Below are positions 23,107 through 33,439 of a DNA stretch of 64,000 nt, piece by piece. The translations under genes were made by a program, and so were the position numbers. Each line of letters begins with the position of its first letter. The stretch's first letter is position 1. The notes under the pieces were generated by a model, which saw nothing but the letters and a program-made list of their open reading frames with translations, made no database searches and was not told the DNA's origin. Origin of the DNA: Liolophura sinensis. Lineage: Eukaryota > Mollusca > Polyplacophora > Chitonida > Chitonidae. Where the stretch lies: NCBI RefSeq assembly GCF_032854445.1, contig NC_088304.1:434001-498000 (forward strand). Reading direction: 5' to 3'.

Positions 23107-23780
23107 TTACATCTTGAAATGTCGATGTAGTTTGTATATGATTTTATTCGCATATTCTCCCTGTATCTTTGGAATCATAAGCAATCTAAATACTCTGGGG
23201 CATGCCTGGACACCCAGTCACTTTTCCTGACACTGAAGCATGTTTCCTTATAAACAGTAAGTTACCAACAACACCAGTATATTTTTTCTACGTAATCATG
23301 AATTCCAAAACATTGATTAGCTAACAATATCCAGTATTATTATTATTCCTCAATTTATCCAACTAAGTGGCAACTAAGTGTACATCTATACATGTACAAT
23401 GTATCTAGAAGGTGGTTTGTTTAGTGGTCACATTATTCACTAAGTCAGTGCCTGTAGACCTAACATGCACATGCTCAGACAATTACAAGTATATATAACT
23501 CCAAAATAAAATATTGTAGTACATGTATACTAAGTCTCCAGCTATATGTACGCATTAAACTGGTCTAAACAATGATCACAATTTATCAGAAAGTGTAAGT
23601 TTATCACAGTGCGTTTCATGAATATACTAAAATATACAAACCTAAACATTTTGTGAGAAAATGAAATCTAAGCCATAGTGAGAGAATCATTGCATTTCAT
23701 CAATATACTATATTAAAAAATATATTTATCACATGTCATGAATAAGTGTTATTTATCACTGTGCTGCTGTGAATGAATCC
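23107..23780. other. Harbinger interior without recognised genes
   Basis: AT-rich, no coding content recognised. Confidence 0.5.
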
Positions 23781-23795
23781 ATAAATATTTACAGT

Positions 23796-23927
23796 CTGCC
23801 GTAAACCTGCAGATGGTCGTGGGTTTCCTCCGGGATCTACTTGGTTTCCTCCCACCATAATGCCGGCCGCTGTCTTATCCTAGTAAGTGAAATATTCTTG
23901 AGTATGGCGTAAAACACCAATAAATGA
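23796..23927 (+). mobile_element. SINE1, 5'-truncated
   Basis: Body from tgcagatggtcgtgggtttc to an ataaatgaataaat tail, with a 4-5-bp extra (atcct) in the gtcttatcctagtaagtg block. A 15-bp duplication with one mismatch, ataaatat(t/a)tacagt, lies at 23781-23795 and 23928-23942. Confidence 0.88.
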
Positions 23928-23942
23928 ATAAATATATACAGT

Positions 23943-24608
23943 GGGTGACAATGCATTTTTTGAGAATGCTTTCAGTGTTACTTTTGTTAATATGATTTGG
24001 TAAATAAACCAAAAGTTTTACGTACATACAGAAAGTTGCTTTACCATACAGTTTATCTCCTTTCATTTACGTCTATGCAAATGCGTTCTAGTTCTGGGCT
24101 AAGTAATATATTTCTGCATGAATTTCAGGTTCAAAACCATCTCTCGCTGCTTCAGGTATGGGTTTATGTCAGGAGGCCTAAGTCTGTAAGGTATGTGAAA
24201 GGTTATACCTGGTGGTTAATTATTCTGCACACTTCGTTCGCCTATCCCAAGAAGGCACACAAGTGAAGAGTTGTTGAGTACACCACAAAAATTTCAACTA
24301 TCAATAAAAAAAAACATGGAATGTGTTTTATGGGACCATCTTTTAAATAATTGTTTCAAGTAGGCCCTACATTGACCCTATCTGATGTGTTGGTTGTTGT
24401 TTTTTTTTTCAACTATTTCAATACGATTTGTGATGGGGATGGGGGTTAATCATTCTTTCTGCCACTAATTGTGAAACACAGAAACACACAGCTAACCTTT
24501 ATCAGTACTGAAAAAATAAATATATTTTAATGATCTATTTTTATTTCAACGTTGCATAATCATGTTAAATCCTAAATTTGCCTGATACCTAGACGTTGCA
24601 AAAGTAGA
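23943..24608. other. Harbinger interior without recognised genes
   Basis: AT-rich. The remaining C-terminal half of a transposase would be expected near here on the minus strand, but I could not recognise it. Confidence 0.4.
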
Positions 24609-25030
24609 TCAATGTATTTTAATGACACACAACATAAAATCCGGGTGGGACAGGGGAAGAAGATTATTCTGGTTTTCTGTTAGCTGAATATGAGTTCGAA
24701 CATGTGTTCCATCAATGTAACCGATCATATTTGACATTCCTGCTTTTCTGAAGAATCTATCCTTGACTGCTGTAAGGTCCTTTGGAAACTCTACAAACTG
24801 CTCAAGTTTGGCATACAAGACACGGGAAACAGTATGCACAACACGACTGACCACAGACTTTTCTACGCCAAAGGTGTTTCCTATAACTTAGGAGAAATTT
24901 CAAGTGGCACAAAATCTTAAGGCAATGAGGATTTGTGTCCAGTGCCCTGTTTCTCTTCGTGGGGTGAGTGATGTCGTCTCGTATTAAATTTGTTATGTGC
25001 TGGGTTGACTCTCTACAAAAGCGATAGAGT
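24609..25030 (-). pseudogene. Harbinger DDE transposase (HARBI1-like), fragment
   Basis: Minus-strand reading gives ILIALRFCATWNFS, one in-frame stop, then VIGNTFGVEKSVVSRVVH, TVSRVLYAKLEQFVEFP and MSNMIGYIDGTHVRTH. These match the helix-turn-helix-like start and the first catalytic Asp (IDGTHV) of PIF/Harbinger transposases, which cut and join the element ends. Coding similarity stops after LTENQ, so the other two catalytic acidic residues are absent. Members of this family are usually 350-450 residues and about 130 remain here. It is convergent with the Myb-like gene, which is common in this superfamily. Confidence 0.8.
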
Positions 25031-25298
25031 TTGCGTAATTATGCATCGCAAAAGGTGTACAAATGAGACTCAATCGGTAAGTCCGCTCTCGTCGCCTATG
25101 TATTGTTTGGTTCATGAAAAGTATATGCTGTGCCATGCTTAGGCAAATGTAACAAGACAGCAAATCTATGTTGTGGTTATGTCAACACAAAATGGCGTCT
25201 GATTTATTTATTTAATATTTATGCCAGGCCTGGATTAAGTTAATGCCGGTTTTAATCCAGGTTCATATTTAATCTTGTAAACTTTTGAACAATGGTGC

Positions 25299-27645
25299 TC
25301 AAATTTAATACCAGGGAGGGAGGCAAAGATCATTCTAATCCATCTAATTACCGTCCCATAGCTCTTACCAGCTGTGTCTGTAAAACTATGGAACGGATGA
25401 AAAATGATAGACTTGTTTGGGTTCTTGAAACCAGCAAGTTACTTTCGAACATAAAGTGTGGTTTTCGTCAAGGTCGATCAACTTTAGATCACATTGCACA
25501 ATTCGAAACTTTTATCCGTGATGGTTTTATTAATATTGAACATGTGGCGTCGATATTTTTGACCTTGAAAAGGCATACTATGCCACATGGAGATATGGAA
25601 TTTTCAAAGATCTTTCAGATATGGGTCTGAAAGACCGCTTGCCATTATTTATATCTCAATTTTTATGTGATCGTCAGTGTAAGGTGATGATGGGGTCCAC
25701 TTTTTCTGACTCTCATGAGCAGAAATGGGTGTACTATCACCACCCCTGTTTAGCACTAAAATAAGTAACTTAGCCAGAACTTCTGGTACAGATGGCTCTT
25801 TATTTCGATATCTCGATATAATTAAGGTCGTGTCTAGCACCGATTGGGGTTTTATTAAACCTTTGTCGTTGTATGGCGAGGTCTACATTGGACTATGGGC
25901 CAGTCATTTATGGTTCGGCTAGGAAATCGTGTATAAAAATGTTGGATGCCGTTCATCACCAAGGCTTGGGGCTCAGCCTTGGTGCTTTTAGAACCTTGCC
26001 AGTATAGAGATTATACGAAGAAGCTAATGACCCGTCTAGCAGACGTATCAAACTCGGCCTTCAGTATGCTACAAAGCTTAAAGCTCATCCAACAAACAAT
26101 GCCTATGACTGCATGCAGATAAATTTAACGAAAGTCCCACTAAGATCCCTTCCTTCAGTCTTCGTATACGAGACCATATTGTAGAAGCCAACATCAAGTT
26201 AGAGGAGATAGCTCCTCAGTCTTTTCCGGAGTCTCCTCCATGGCTACTTCCGAAGCCCAAATTATTATTTGATCTACGCAAACATGAAAAATCAGATACA
26301 AATCCTCTTATTACAAATCCGGATTACAAATTTATGTATACTGATGGATCAAAGGATTTGGACAGAGTTGCATTAGTGACCACCTTAGATCATCATTGGG
26401 TCGCTTCTCGTCGTCTTCCATCCCCTTTTTCCATCTTCTCGACCGAGGCCAGAGCTATACTCCTGGCCTTATCATATGTTTCTCCTGGCAGGCCCGGAAG
26501 GCAGTGTAGTGACTCACTCTCCCGCCTTTTGGCAATACACGATAATAAATTTAAAAATCCGTTAATTCTTGAAATCTTAGCCCTATATAGGAAATTAAAA
26601 GAGGTATATAAAAGATATTATATTCTTTTTGGCAATCATGGAACACAGTCGTAGACAGGGAAACTGAAGCTGCCGTTAATAAATCAACATCTAAAACTAA
26701 TATCCCTTATACTGACTATAGGTGTAATATTTTTGAGTATGTCGGTCGCCTTTGCCAGAATGAATGGGACTGACAGGTGCATAATAAACTGCAGGCTATT
26801 TCATCCTGTCATTGGCTACAATTCTAACACTGAAAAAGCAACTTTTTATCATTTAAAACATATCTCTGCAACAGATAATAACAGGTACTTAATAAATTAA
26901 TGCCTCTCAGTAAATATCGGACTAGTACCTATACTATTTAGAGTGTTAAAATGACTCAAAAGTTTCAACAGCTTTTTGATCCGTTTTATACATTTTAGGA
27001 AATTAATAAACTATTTGAACGGTAAGACGTGCAAACACTATAATGAATGCTTACTTTTAACATGTTCAAGGTGTGTTTATTTTCAAATACACGCCTTTGT
27101 TTCATAAATATATTAATTTATTTTATAAAATAACATTTCAAAAATACTCACAATTATAGTATAAATGCCGCAATTTATGTAGTAAATGGAATGGGTTTAT
27201 TGCTTAAACGGAGTGATTTAAACCTTTCAGTGTATATGATCAACATCATAACGTGGTTTTATCAGTTGTTGGATAAACGTGTTTAAGTATTAAACATGTT
27301 ACAATTAAACATTAACCACGTTTATTATCTGTTGCAAAGAGATATTTAAATGTTAAACATTTTTTTCAGTGTGTACACTTGGTATGTCTGGCAAAGACCA
27401 AGTGATTTTAACGAGGTGCCGAATTGGGCATTCTCTTTTGACACATAATTTTATTATTGTTCGATGTAATGTTCAGTACAGTATCAAGCATATCCTTGTG
27501 GTCTGTGTGGCCTTTACTCGTGTTCGGGAAAAGTTCTACACACTCAACACTATATACGATATATTCGACAGCATTGCTGTCATAAATTATTTAAAGCCCG
27601 TTGACCTATATCATAAAATATTGTTCTTATTAAATATATACAAAT
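25299..27645 (+). pseudogene. LINE copy b ORF2 (RT, RNase H, C-terminal Cys motif), remnant
   Basis: Resumes the LINE to the right of the Harbinger end. GKDHSNPSNYRPIALTSCV and GFRQGRSTLDHI are reverse-transcriptase fingers/palm. A one-base loss precedes motif A, where the catalytic region reads DLEKAYYATW. The text then jumps from TDGSLF to LDIIKVVSSTDWG, so the YxDD box is deleted. RNase H follows (MYTDGSKDLDR, FSTEARAILLAL, CSDSLSRLLAI), is interrupted by a MITE, and ends with DQVILTRCRIGHSLLTHNF and IKHILVVCVAF. It is a dead copy of the element at 43.6-48.96 kb. Confidence 0.85.
26827..27373. mobile_element. MITE-like element with about 50-bp inverted ends, TA target
   Basis: Left end acactgaaaaa...atctctgcaacagataata (26827-26881). 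The right end read in reverse is cacactgaaaaaaatg...atctctttgcaacagataat (27319-27373). It is flanked by TA on both sides (26825-26826, 27374-27375). Joining the flanks recreates the order of the homologous LINE at about 44.17 kb, which fixes the boundaries. No coding capacity. TA target and cactg ends suggest a Tc1/mariner-type origin; that is inference. Confidence 0.8.
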
Positions 27646-27893
27646 AAATCACATATACAAATAAATGATCTGTACATACGATTTTCTACATTGTTATATG
27701 GTGTTTGTTTTAATTTTAACTAAGGTTTGGTTCATTTATAAAGAGATTTTAAACATTTTGGTTTTATGTTAAGTTTTCTCAATTGTATCGAAAACCATTC
27801 ACTGGCTCCTGTATTAAACCTGTTCTCACCACGATATGGCTGCAAAATTGCAGATGTGGCGTAAGGCCATAATCGTCACTTCATTCATTCATA
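27646..27893 (+). repeat. LINE copy b 3' untranslated end
   Basis: tgttctcaccacgatatggc, then gcagatgtggcgtaaggcca and a cattcattcat end, matching the 3' end of the LINE at 43.6 kb. Confidence 0.75.
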
Positions 27894-28430
27894 AAACAGA
27901 TTACCATCGCATCGCTGAAACATTGTTGAGAGTAGCGTTGGAAAGCAATCAAATAATTAAGTACAAAAAATAAACTCTGGCTGACAGAGACAGGTGAGTG
28001 TAACGTACAAAAGATCGGAGGCTGGTTGAATGATAATTCAAACACCGAGTAAGTATGAGTTTACGGTTGTCTGTTGGTATGGATGGAGATTGTGAAACAT
28101 TATTAAACGTAGTTTATTTTTACATGTAACGGGCTCGCAGCGGAAGATTTAAGGGAAATCTTCCCACCTTTCCCATTACTTAATAAACCACTTTACCACG
28201 GTCGTGGTGGAGCCAGGCTTTTTGGTTTAGAACATCAAATTATCTCCTAGAGACTAATTACTGTTATAACTTCAGAGCGGTTACTCCGAAAGAGACAAGA
28301 CCTGAAGAAAATTCAAGAGAAAACACGGAGAATTACCAATATCTACAATTACGTACCCCTAGCCAAGCGTAAACTTAAGGTCTCATTCACGTCCAGAGGA
28401 GATTCAAAGATAAAAGCAGCAGTCTGGAGG
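27894..28430. other. No recognisable gene
   Basis: No recognised content. Confidence 0.5.
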
Positions 28431-28440
28431 TAAAGCGAAA

Positions 28441-28560
28441 GCAATGCAGATGTTGTGATAGTTGGTAAATGATCACACGCAACACGTGAAATCCTGCCTT
28501 TGTCAGTGCACATCAGTTAAGGCTATAGGTTAAGCAGAATTATATAAGAGAAAATTCGTG
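28441..28560 (+). repeat. Dispersed repeat A, copy 3
   Basis: gttggtaaatgatcacacgc, then acacgtgaaatcctgcct and gtgcacatcagtta, with a cautious extension downstream (tactcaaactgctgtcac resembles 52.18 kb). Confidence 0.6.
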
Positions 28561-28919
28561 TTTTTTGTAATTTCGTATTCAATTACTCAAACTGCTGTCA
28601 CATTTAACAGATATTACCATATGTATACCCACAAACCAAAAATGCTATTTTAAAATGACCTTTCATGAAACATGCCCATCCCCTCCCCACCCCCAAATTA
28701 TTTACATGTATACTGATTCAATTTCCAATGATGTTGTCATTTCATTTAAGGTTTACTACATGAATAAAAATGTTGGGGAAAACGAGTAAGAAGATGAATT
28801 CGGCTCCGTTTTTTATGCATATTGTATTCTATGTAGAGTTAGATAGCACCATGCTGACATCGCGTCTCCCCTCCTCGCCCTTCTATCCATGCGTCAAAGC
28901 AGACATTAGTGCACTTGTT
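28561..28919. other. No recognisable gene
   Basis: An 85-codon frame (28770-29027) runs into repeat C. It has no recognisable motif. Confidence 0.45.
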
Positions 28920-29110
28920 CTGGCCATGAACCAAACTGGGCGTTCCTCGTCAATAATAGCCAGACCAATTCCCAAACTACGTTCAACACAAACCAACAAA
29001 CAAACTAAAAACGTACATACAATGTGAAATTAGGATTTATGCAAAAGAAGCATTCAACAATTTCCAATGATGATGGAAAGATGCAAAGAATGTTCTATGG
29101 AAATGGATCA
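28920..29110 (+). repeat. Dispersed repeat C, copy 3
   Basis: gggcgttcctcgtcaataat, then caattcccaaactacg, and a downstream atgcaaaagaagcattcaac stretch that also occurs after the copy at 53.6 kb (atgcaaagagaagcagtcaa). Confidence 0.5.
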
Positions 29111-29159
29111 AGTTGGTACCCAAACTGCATACCATGCTAATTCACTAAGTTGTCAATGA

Positions 29160-29240
29160 TCAAGACATGTATCTCAGTTGTTTTGATTGCTACTGTTCAT
29201 AAATCCAACGTGGCGATGAAAATCAACACGATGAATATAG
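29160..29240 (+). repeat. Dispersed repeat B, copy 3
   Basis: agacatgtatctcagttg and ttgctactgttcataaat, located about 50 bp after repeat C as at 14.5 kb. Confidence 0.5.
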
Positions 29241-31050
29241 CGGCATAGGGAATGAATAAAGGCATTTTTGTAAAGATTATGTGTCTTTAATATGGGTTGA
29301 CCTGCCAAAGTAGGCACCCCCAACTTGCAGCAATTCTTTCGTGTATTATTGGAACCTAAAGTGACAGTTGTAAGCTAAATGAAGAACACTTCGAATAGCA
29401 AGTGCTGTAAATTGAAGAAAAACAATTTAAAATAGCAAGTGCTGTAATCGGGGGGGAAGTGCTTTAAATAGTAAACTGCACTTAGCCTTAAAATAGTTAA
29501 ATCCGTGTGGGTGGCTATCATTTTATATCGATTTTTGAATTAAATATAAAAGACAAAAGCATGGAAAGGATTCAAGGCAGTCTATAATTAACCACTATTA
29601 GGGTAATCTTGAAAAGTCCTAATTGGTACAAGCGTGTTGCGTGTTTGGCTTTCCGTAAGCTTCTTAAAAACCTAACTACGACCTGATTTTGTGAGAAAAG
29701 GCGCCATGCTCTACCAACCTCTCTTAAACGACAATACCTTAATATGGAAAGCTTCACTTCAGACTTTAGCGTTGCTAAACCGCGTACGTGTAGGGTCCAT
29801 TACAGAGATAAAACTGCTAGAATAGAATATCATTATTTTTATCATTGTATTTACAGGTTAACGTTCGAAGCTACAATTCAGTATCAAACTAAATCAAACT
29901 GGAACATGCGTCTCTAGCCTGACTGTTACAGGCATCTCAGTCATCACTGGCATACCGAAGTTTAATGGTGTTGCGACATAGGAACAGTTGCAATCAAAGC
30001 GCAACTAGGATGATACACGATTTGAATACTTATTTCACTCATTCTTCTCAAACATTCCTTTTGACTTTCCATCATCATTGAAAACTGCCGACTACCTCTC
30101 TACATGCATCCGTCCTAATTTCGCACAATGGTTACTCCACAACCAACACCATGCAGAGCAAAGGTCCTAAAAATAAAGAGCACACAATTTATAAAACTTT
30201 GTTTCAACTTCTTAAATTAAATTGAAATCTGGAATTATGTTCGTCCTAGAGCCCCTAAATTTAGATCACTCCCATACAAAAGAAAAAACGTCGTAGAGGC
30301 AGTTTTGGCAAATAGAAAGTGAAGTGAAGGTGTTCGGTGAAAATTCTTTGCATGACTGTAAAGCCAATATATTGAAGCAATTGATTCTAATCTATGGAAC
30401 GTATATTTTACAACATACTACAAAACGTTTGCAGATAGTTCTAAGATATCGTGATTTGACAATATTCGCAAAGGCAATCAGTTGGTAAATGATATGGCCT
30501 GGCTCGATATACATTTTCCTCCTTTAATCTTCGTCGAAAATTTTCTGTTTTTGTTTTGTTCGTCTTTCAATGTGTAATTGAAAGCCACACAAAACGATAT
30601 CCGATAATCAAAGACATGGAGGACTGTATTTTTACCACACATTTTAACATGAATATCCAATATTTCCATATATAGAGATTACTCCATGAGTGGAACATTC
30701 GGCAACCACTAATACATGTTATTTTCGGCATTTTCAGTTTTATATCCTTTGTGATGCATATTTATAACCTAGTGCTAGGGGGAATGGCCGCTATGTGACA
30801 CCCTTCTGTTGCGCCCTGGCTTTCAAAAAGCCGCGTTTGACTTATGTCAAAATTTGAAATGCGTTTTAGAGCTTATTTTAAGGCAAGGTAAATTAAATTC
30901 TCTACCGACTTACCGATGTTAAGACAAATGTGCACAAATTTCGATTTCCATTACCGAAATGTAAACATTGTGACAAGGCTTGAAATTTTAAGTTCAGTCA
31001 GAACTGTCTTAGTGGGCTCGATACCAAATCTTAGTATCAAAGGTACAGCC
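29241..31050. other. No recognisable gene
   Basis: Short frames only (61 codons minus at 29572, 63 codons minus at 30478), none recognised. Confidence 0.5.
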
Positions 31051-31060
31051 TGGTGAGTAA

Positions 31061-31115
31061 ACACGAGAGCAGTGACGACAGACGGGTAATTGGACAAATG
31101 GTCAAACACAACAGA
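31061..31115 (+). repeat. Dispersed repeat A, diverged copy
   Basis: gagcagtgacgacag, then aattggacaaatggtcaaac resembles the 5' half of repeat A. The conserved gaaatacggcct core is not recognisable. Confidence 0.35.
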
Positions 31116-31229
31116 ACTGCCCATGCATATGATTACCTAGCAGCAATTTACTGGTCCCTAGTACCATGACTTGAGCAGTATTAGGTAAGAAATGCAGTGC
31201 TGTTAATTGCAATTTATTAGATTTGTGGT

Positions 31230-32350
31230 CTTAAATATGGCGGAGAGCGGATGTGACGGTCTGTGAGCTGTGAGCTGTGAGCTCCCAACAAGTTTTAGGG
31301 ATGTAATGTTTTCAGAGTGAATTTTTGCGTCGTATTGTACGTCAAAATAGTAAGTAGGGTCCAGTGCTTGAATTCATGTGTGCGAAAAACAGATTTCTGT
31401 GAAGATATTGCTGGAATCAGTGTTTTATTATGATTTAGTTTTATTATGAATCTGCAAAACCTTGAAACAACAAGGTCCCGTGGTCATTTCCCCTGCAGGC
31501 GCTCAGCGAATTGGCCAATCAGAACTAAACACGATATTTTCGAAACTTTTGTATTTTGAGCTGAAGAGAAAGTGGCGACAGGCAGAAGAGAAGATGATCT
31601 TCAAATTCAAGCTGCGCCTTCCCACTGGATAACCTGGAGAAACGAGGGCTAAAAGAGGATTCTTTGCTATCTGTTTCATCCAATACAATTCTCGACTCAA
31701 TGTCTGACATGGAGGAGGATGGACCAACGGCTGCCACCAGTGCTCCGGGTAATATGGACCTTGGCTCTCAGTTAATACAGGCTCTAAGTAATCCCAGTGT
31801 TATAGCCGTAATTTCGTTTGTTTTCAAAGCAGATATTATGGAAGCGATAGATGACAAATTCACAGATCGTAGTGAAAACGTTTGCACGCAAATGTCCTAG
31901 CTGGAGCTACAGACTGAAGGACGACAGAGTAGCCGAACTTGAAGATCTCCAGCAATACAGCCGTCGGAATGGTGCACGTATAATTAGTATCCCCGAGACT
32001 GACTAAAGTCTGACATTGATCGATCTCACCGAGTGGGTAAAATGTCGAGGTGTAAATTAAGACCTATAACTTATAAGTTTATTTCAGATCGCACTCGTGG
32101 TCGCTTTATCCGTGAAAGGAAGCCCCTGCGACAGAATTAGCCCGAGAATACTAAACCTGCGTATATAAGGGAAGACCTGAGTCGGCAAGAGCAAATATCG
32201 CTGCCAGAGCAATTGAAGAAAGACTAAAAAACAGAAGATACGTGGACGAGGGACGGGAGAATTCTGATGAAACTCAAGAACAGCAAACTGGTAACCCTTC
32301 TGACTGGTTCTGATTTGAAGCAACTCGAAGACAGCTTTAAACTAATCATA
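31230..32350 (+). pseudogene. LINE ORF1 of the L1-ORF1-like (coiled-coil/RRM) type, remnant
   Basis: An open 78-codon start (31664-31900: MSDMEEDGPTAATSAP...) is followed after a stop by disrupted text typical of this ORF1 family: LEDLQQYSRRN-like tagtatcc context, SDIDRSHRVGKMSRC, PITYKFISDRTRGRFIRER, then YIREDLSRQEQ and TWTRDGRILMKLKNSK. Such proteins bind the element RNA. At least three stops or frameshifts separate the pieces. The upstream 31.23 kb sequence aaatatggcggagag may belong to its 5' leader. It lies 1.1 kb before a CR1/L2-like ORF2 in the same orientation, so both probably belong to one element. Confidence 0.65.
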
Positions 32351-32480
32351 CGTGTGAAAAACACTTGTGATTGATGTGGCCTGGGAGTATAGACTCTGTT
32401 ATTGCACTATTACCCCTAATGACCACCCGTCCAGCGAAATAGTCTTTACCACCTTAGTTTGTCATTACACAAGTAATTGT

Positions 32481-32570
32481 TTGTTATTTATTTGATTGGT
32501 GTTTTACACCGTACTCAAGAATATTTCATTTATACGACGGCGGCCAGCATTATGGTGGGAGGAAACCGGG
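32481..32570 (-). mobile_element. SINE1 fragment with exact 13-bp TSD
   Basis: Tail and central block only (tatttatttgattggtgttt to gtgggaggaaaccggg). Exact duplication cacaagtaattgt at 32468-32480 and 32571-32583. Confidence 0.93.
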
Positions 32571-32583
32571 CACAAGTAATTGT

Positions 32584-33430
32584 CATTTGCGCTAAGGTAC
32601 CCGTTACTGCTCCACAATGTTGGCACACAATCTTTAAAATAACAAAACATATTCCAGAACTACACACACTCGAAATGTCAGGCCAAATGGTCAATATGTC
32701 TGTTCTTGTATTTTATGGTTTACATGGTTTCTTTTCTTCTTGTATTGTATGCGTGTCATCGTGTCATCGTGTCAAATTAAAGACCATGTGTCGAGAGTAA
32801 TGACACAGGGCCATATAATATTTGTATTAGATCTACATGTAGATTATTGGTACAATACTTATACCACACTTTCTCTCGTGAAAAATTACCCAAACTCAGA
32901 ATTAACATTATACCTACGATCATACAAACTGAAAGCCTGCCTATCCTTGCCCGCTATGCACTTGTTTGTGATCCCGATGTAACATGATAGCACTTGAGGT
33001 GTACAGGACAAGGATAGGGAGCTGCTGTCATAGAAGAGTTAAATGTAAAGCTTTCAACAGAATGAAACACTCTCGGTACCTTTACTGCAACCTTCAAATA
33101 AATGATCTATTAGAAATACATCAGACTGAATCATGCCAGACTAATTCAAATCCTTACTATAGCTATCAATTAATTGTACTACTCCATAGATACCTGCTAC
33201 TACTACGTGTGTCGCTACTCATTGTAGTTGACGAACTGAATAACAGCCAGGCAAGTTACATTACTGTACCCTCTCACTGAAGGCCTTATACAGTACGTAG
33301 AAACTAGTAATGGGGACAATATTTTAAATAAAGATGTCAGTCTTGCTGCAGAATGCTAAACAACACACATCTTAACAACACACATCCTAAACGCTGAAAA
33401 CTGTTCATTCTGCAGAATGTACGTATACGT
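32584..33430. other. No recognisable gene
   Basis: If the flanking LINE pieces are one element, an endonuclease domain should lie here, but I see none. The frames present (107 and 98 codons) show no motif. The endonuclease was probably deleted or replaced. Confidence 0.45.
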
Positions 33431-33439
33431 TTAAAAAAT

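Larger units (their letters stand above)
19525..25298 (+). mobile_element. PIF/Harbinger DNA transposon, decayed
   Basis: Left end gggccggttgttttaaagt and, 40-70 bp in, attaaaccaggtttaaaccg. The right end read in reverse is gagcaccattgttcaaaagt, followed by gaacctggattaaaaccg. These imperfect terminal inverted repeats bound 5.8 kb carrying the two Harbinger genes convergently: a Myb/trihelix-like protein on plus (19.9-21.0 kb) and a DDE transposase on minus (24.6-25.0 kb). I-type LINE sequence lies on both sides. Harbinger elements duplicate 3 bp on insertion; none is clear here. Three SINE1 copies and a micro SINE2 insertion lie inside. Confidence 0.8.
18310..27893 (+). mobile_element. I-type LINE copy b, broken by nested insertions
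   Basis: Plus-strand copy of the element at 43.6-48.96 kb. The 5' leader (ccggtgaatataataggctc) begins at about 18310, and the ORF1 C-terminus, the start of ORF2, the RT, RNase H, the C-terminal Cys motif and a 3' end in attcattcattc follow in order. It is interrupted by SINE1 (18672), a 5.8-kb Harbinger element (19525-25298) and a MITE (26827). Internal deletions removed most of ORF1, the endonuclease and the RT catalytic YxDD segment. It is non-functional. Confidence 0.85.
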
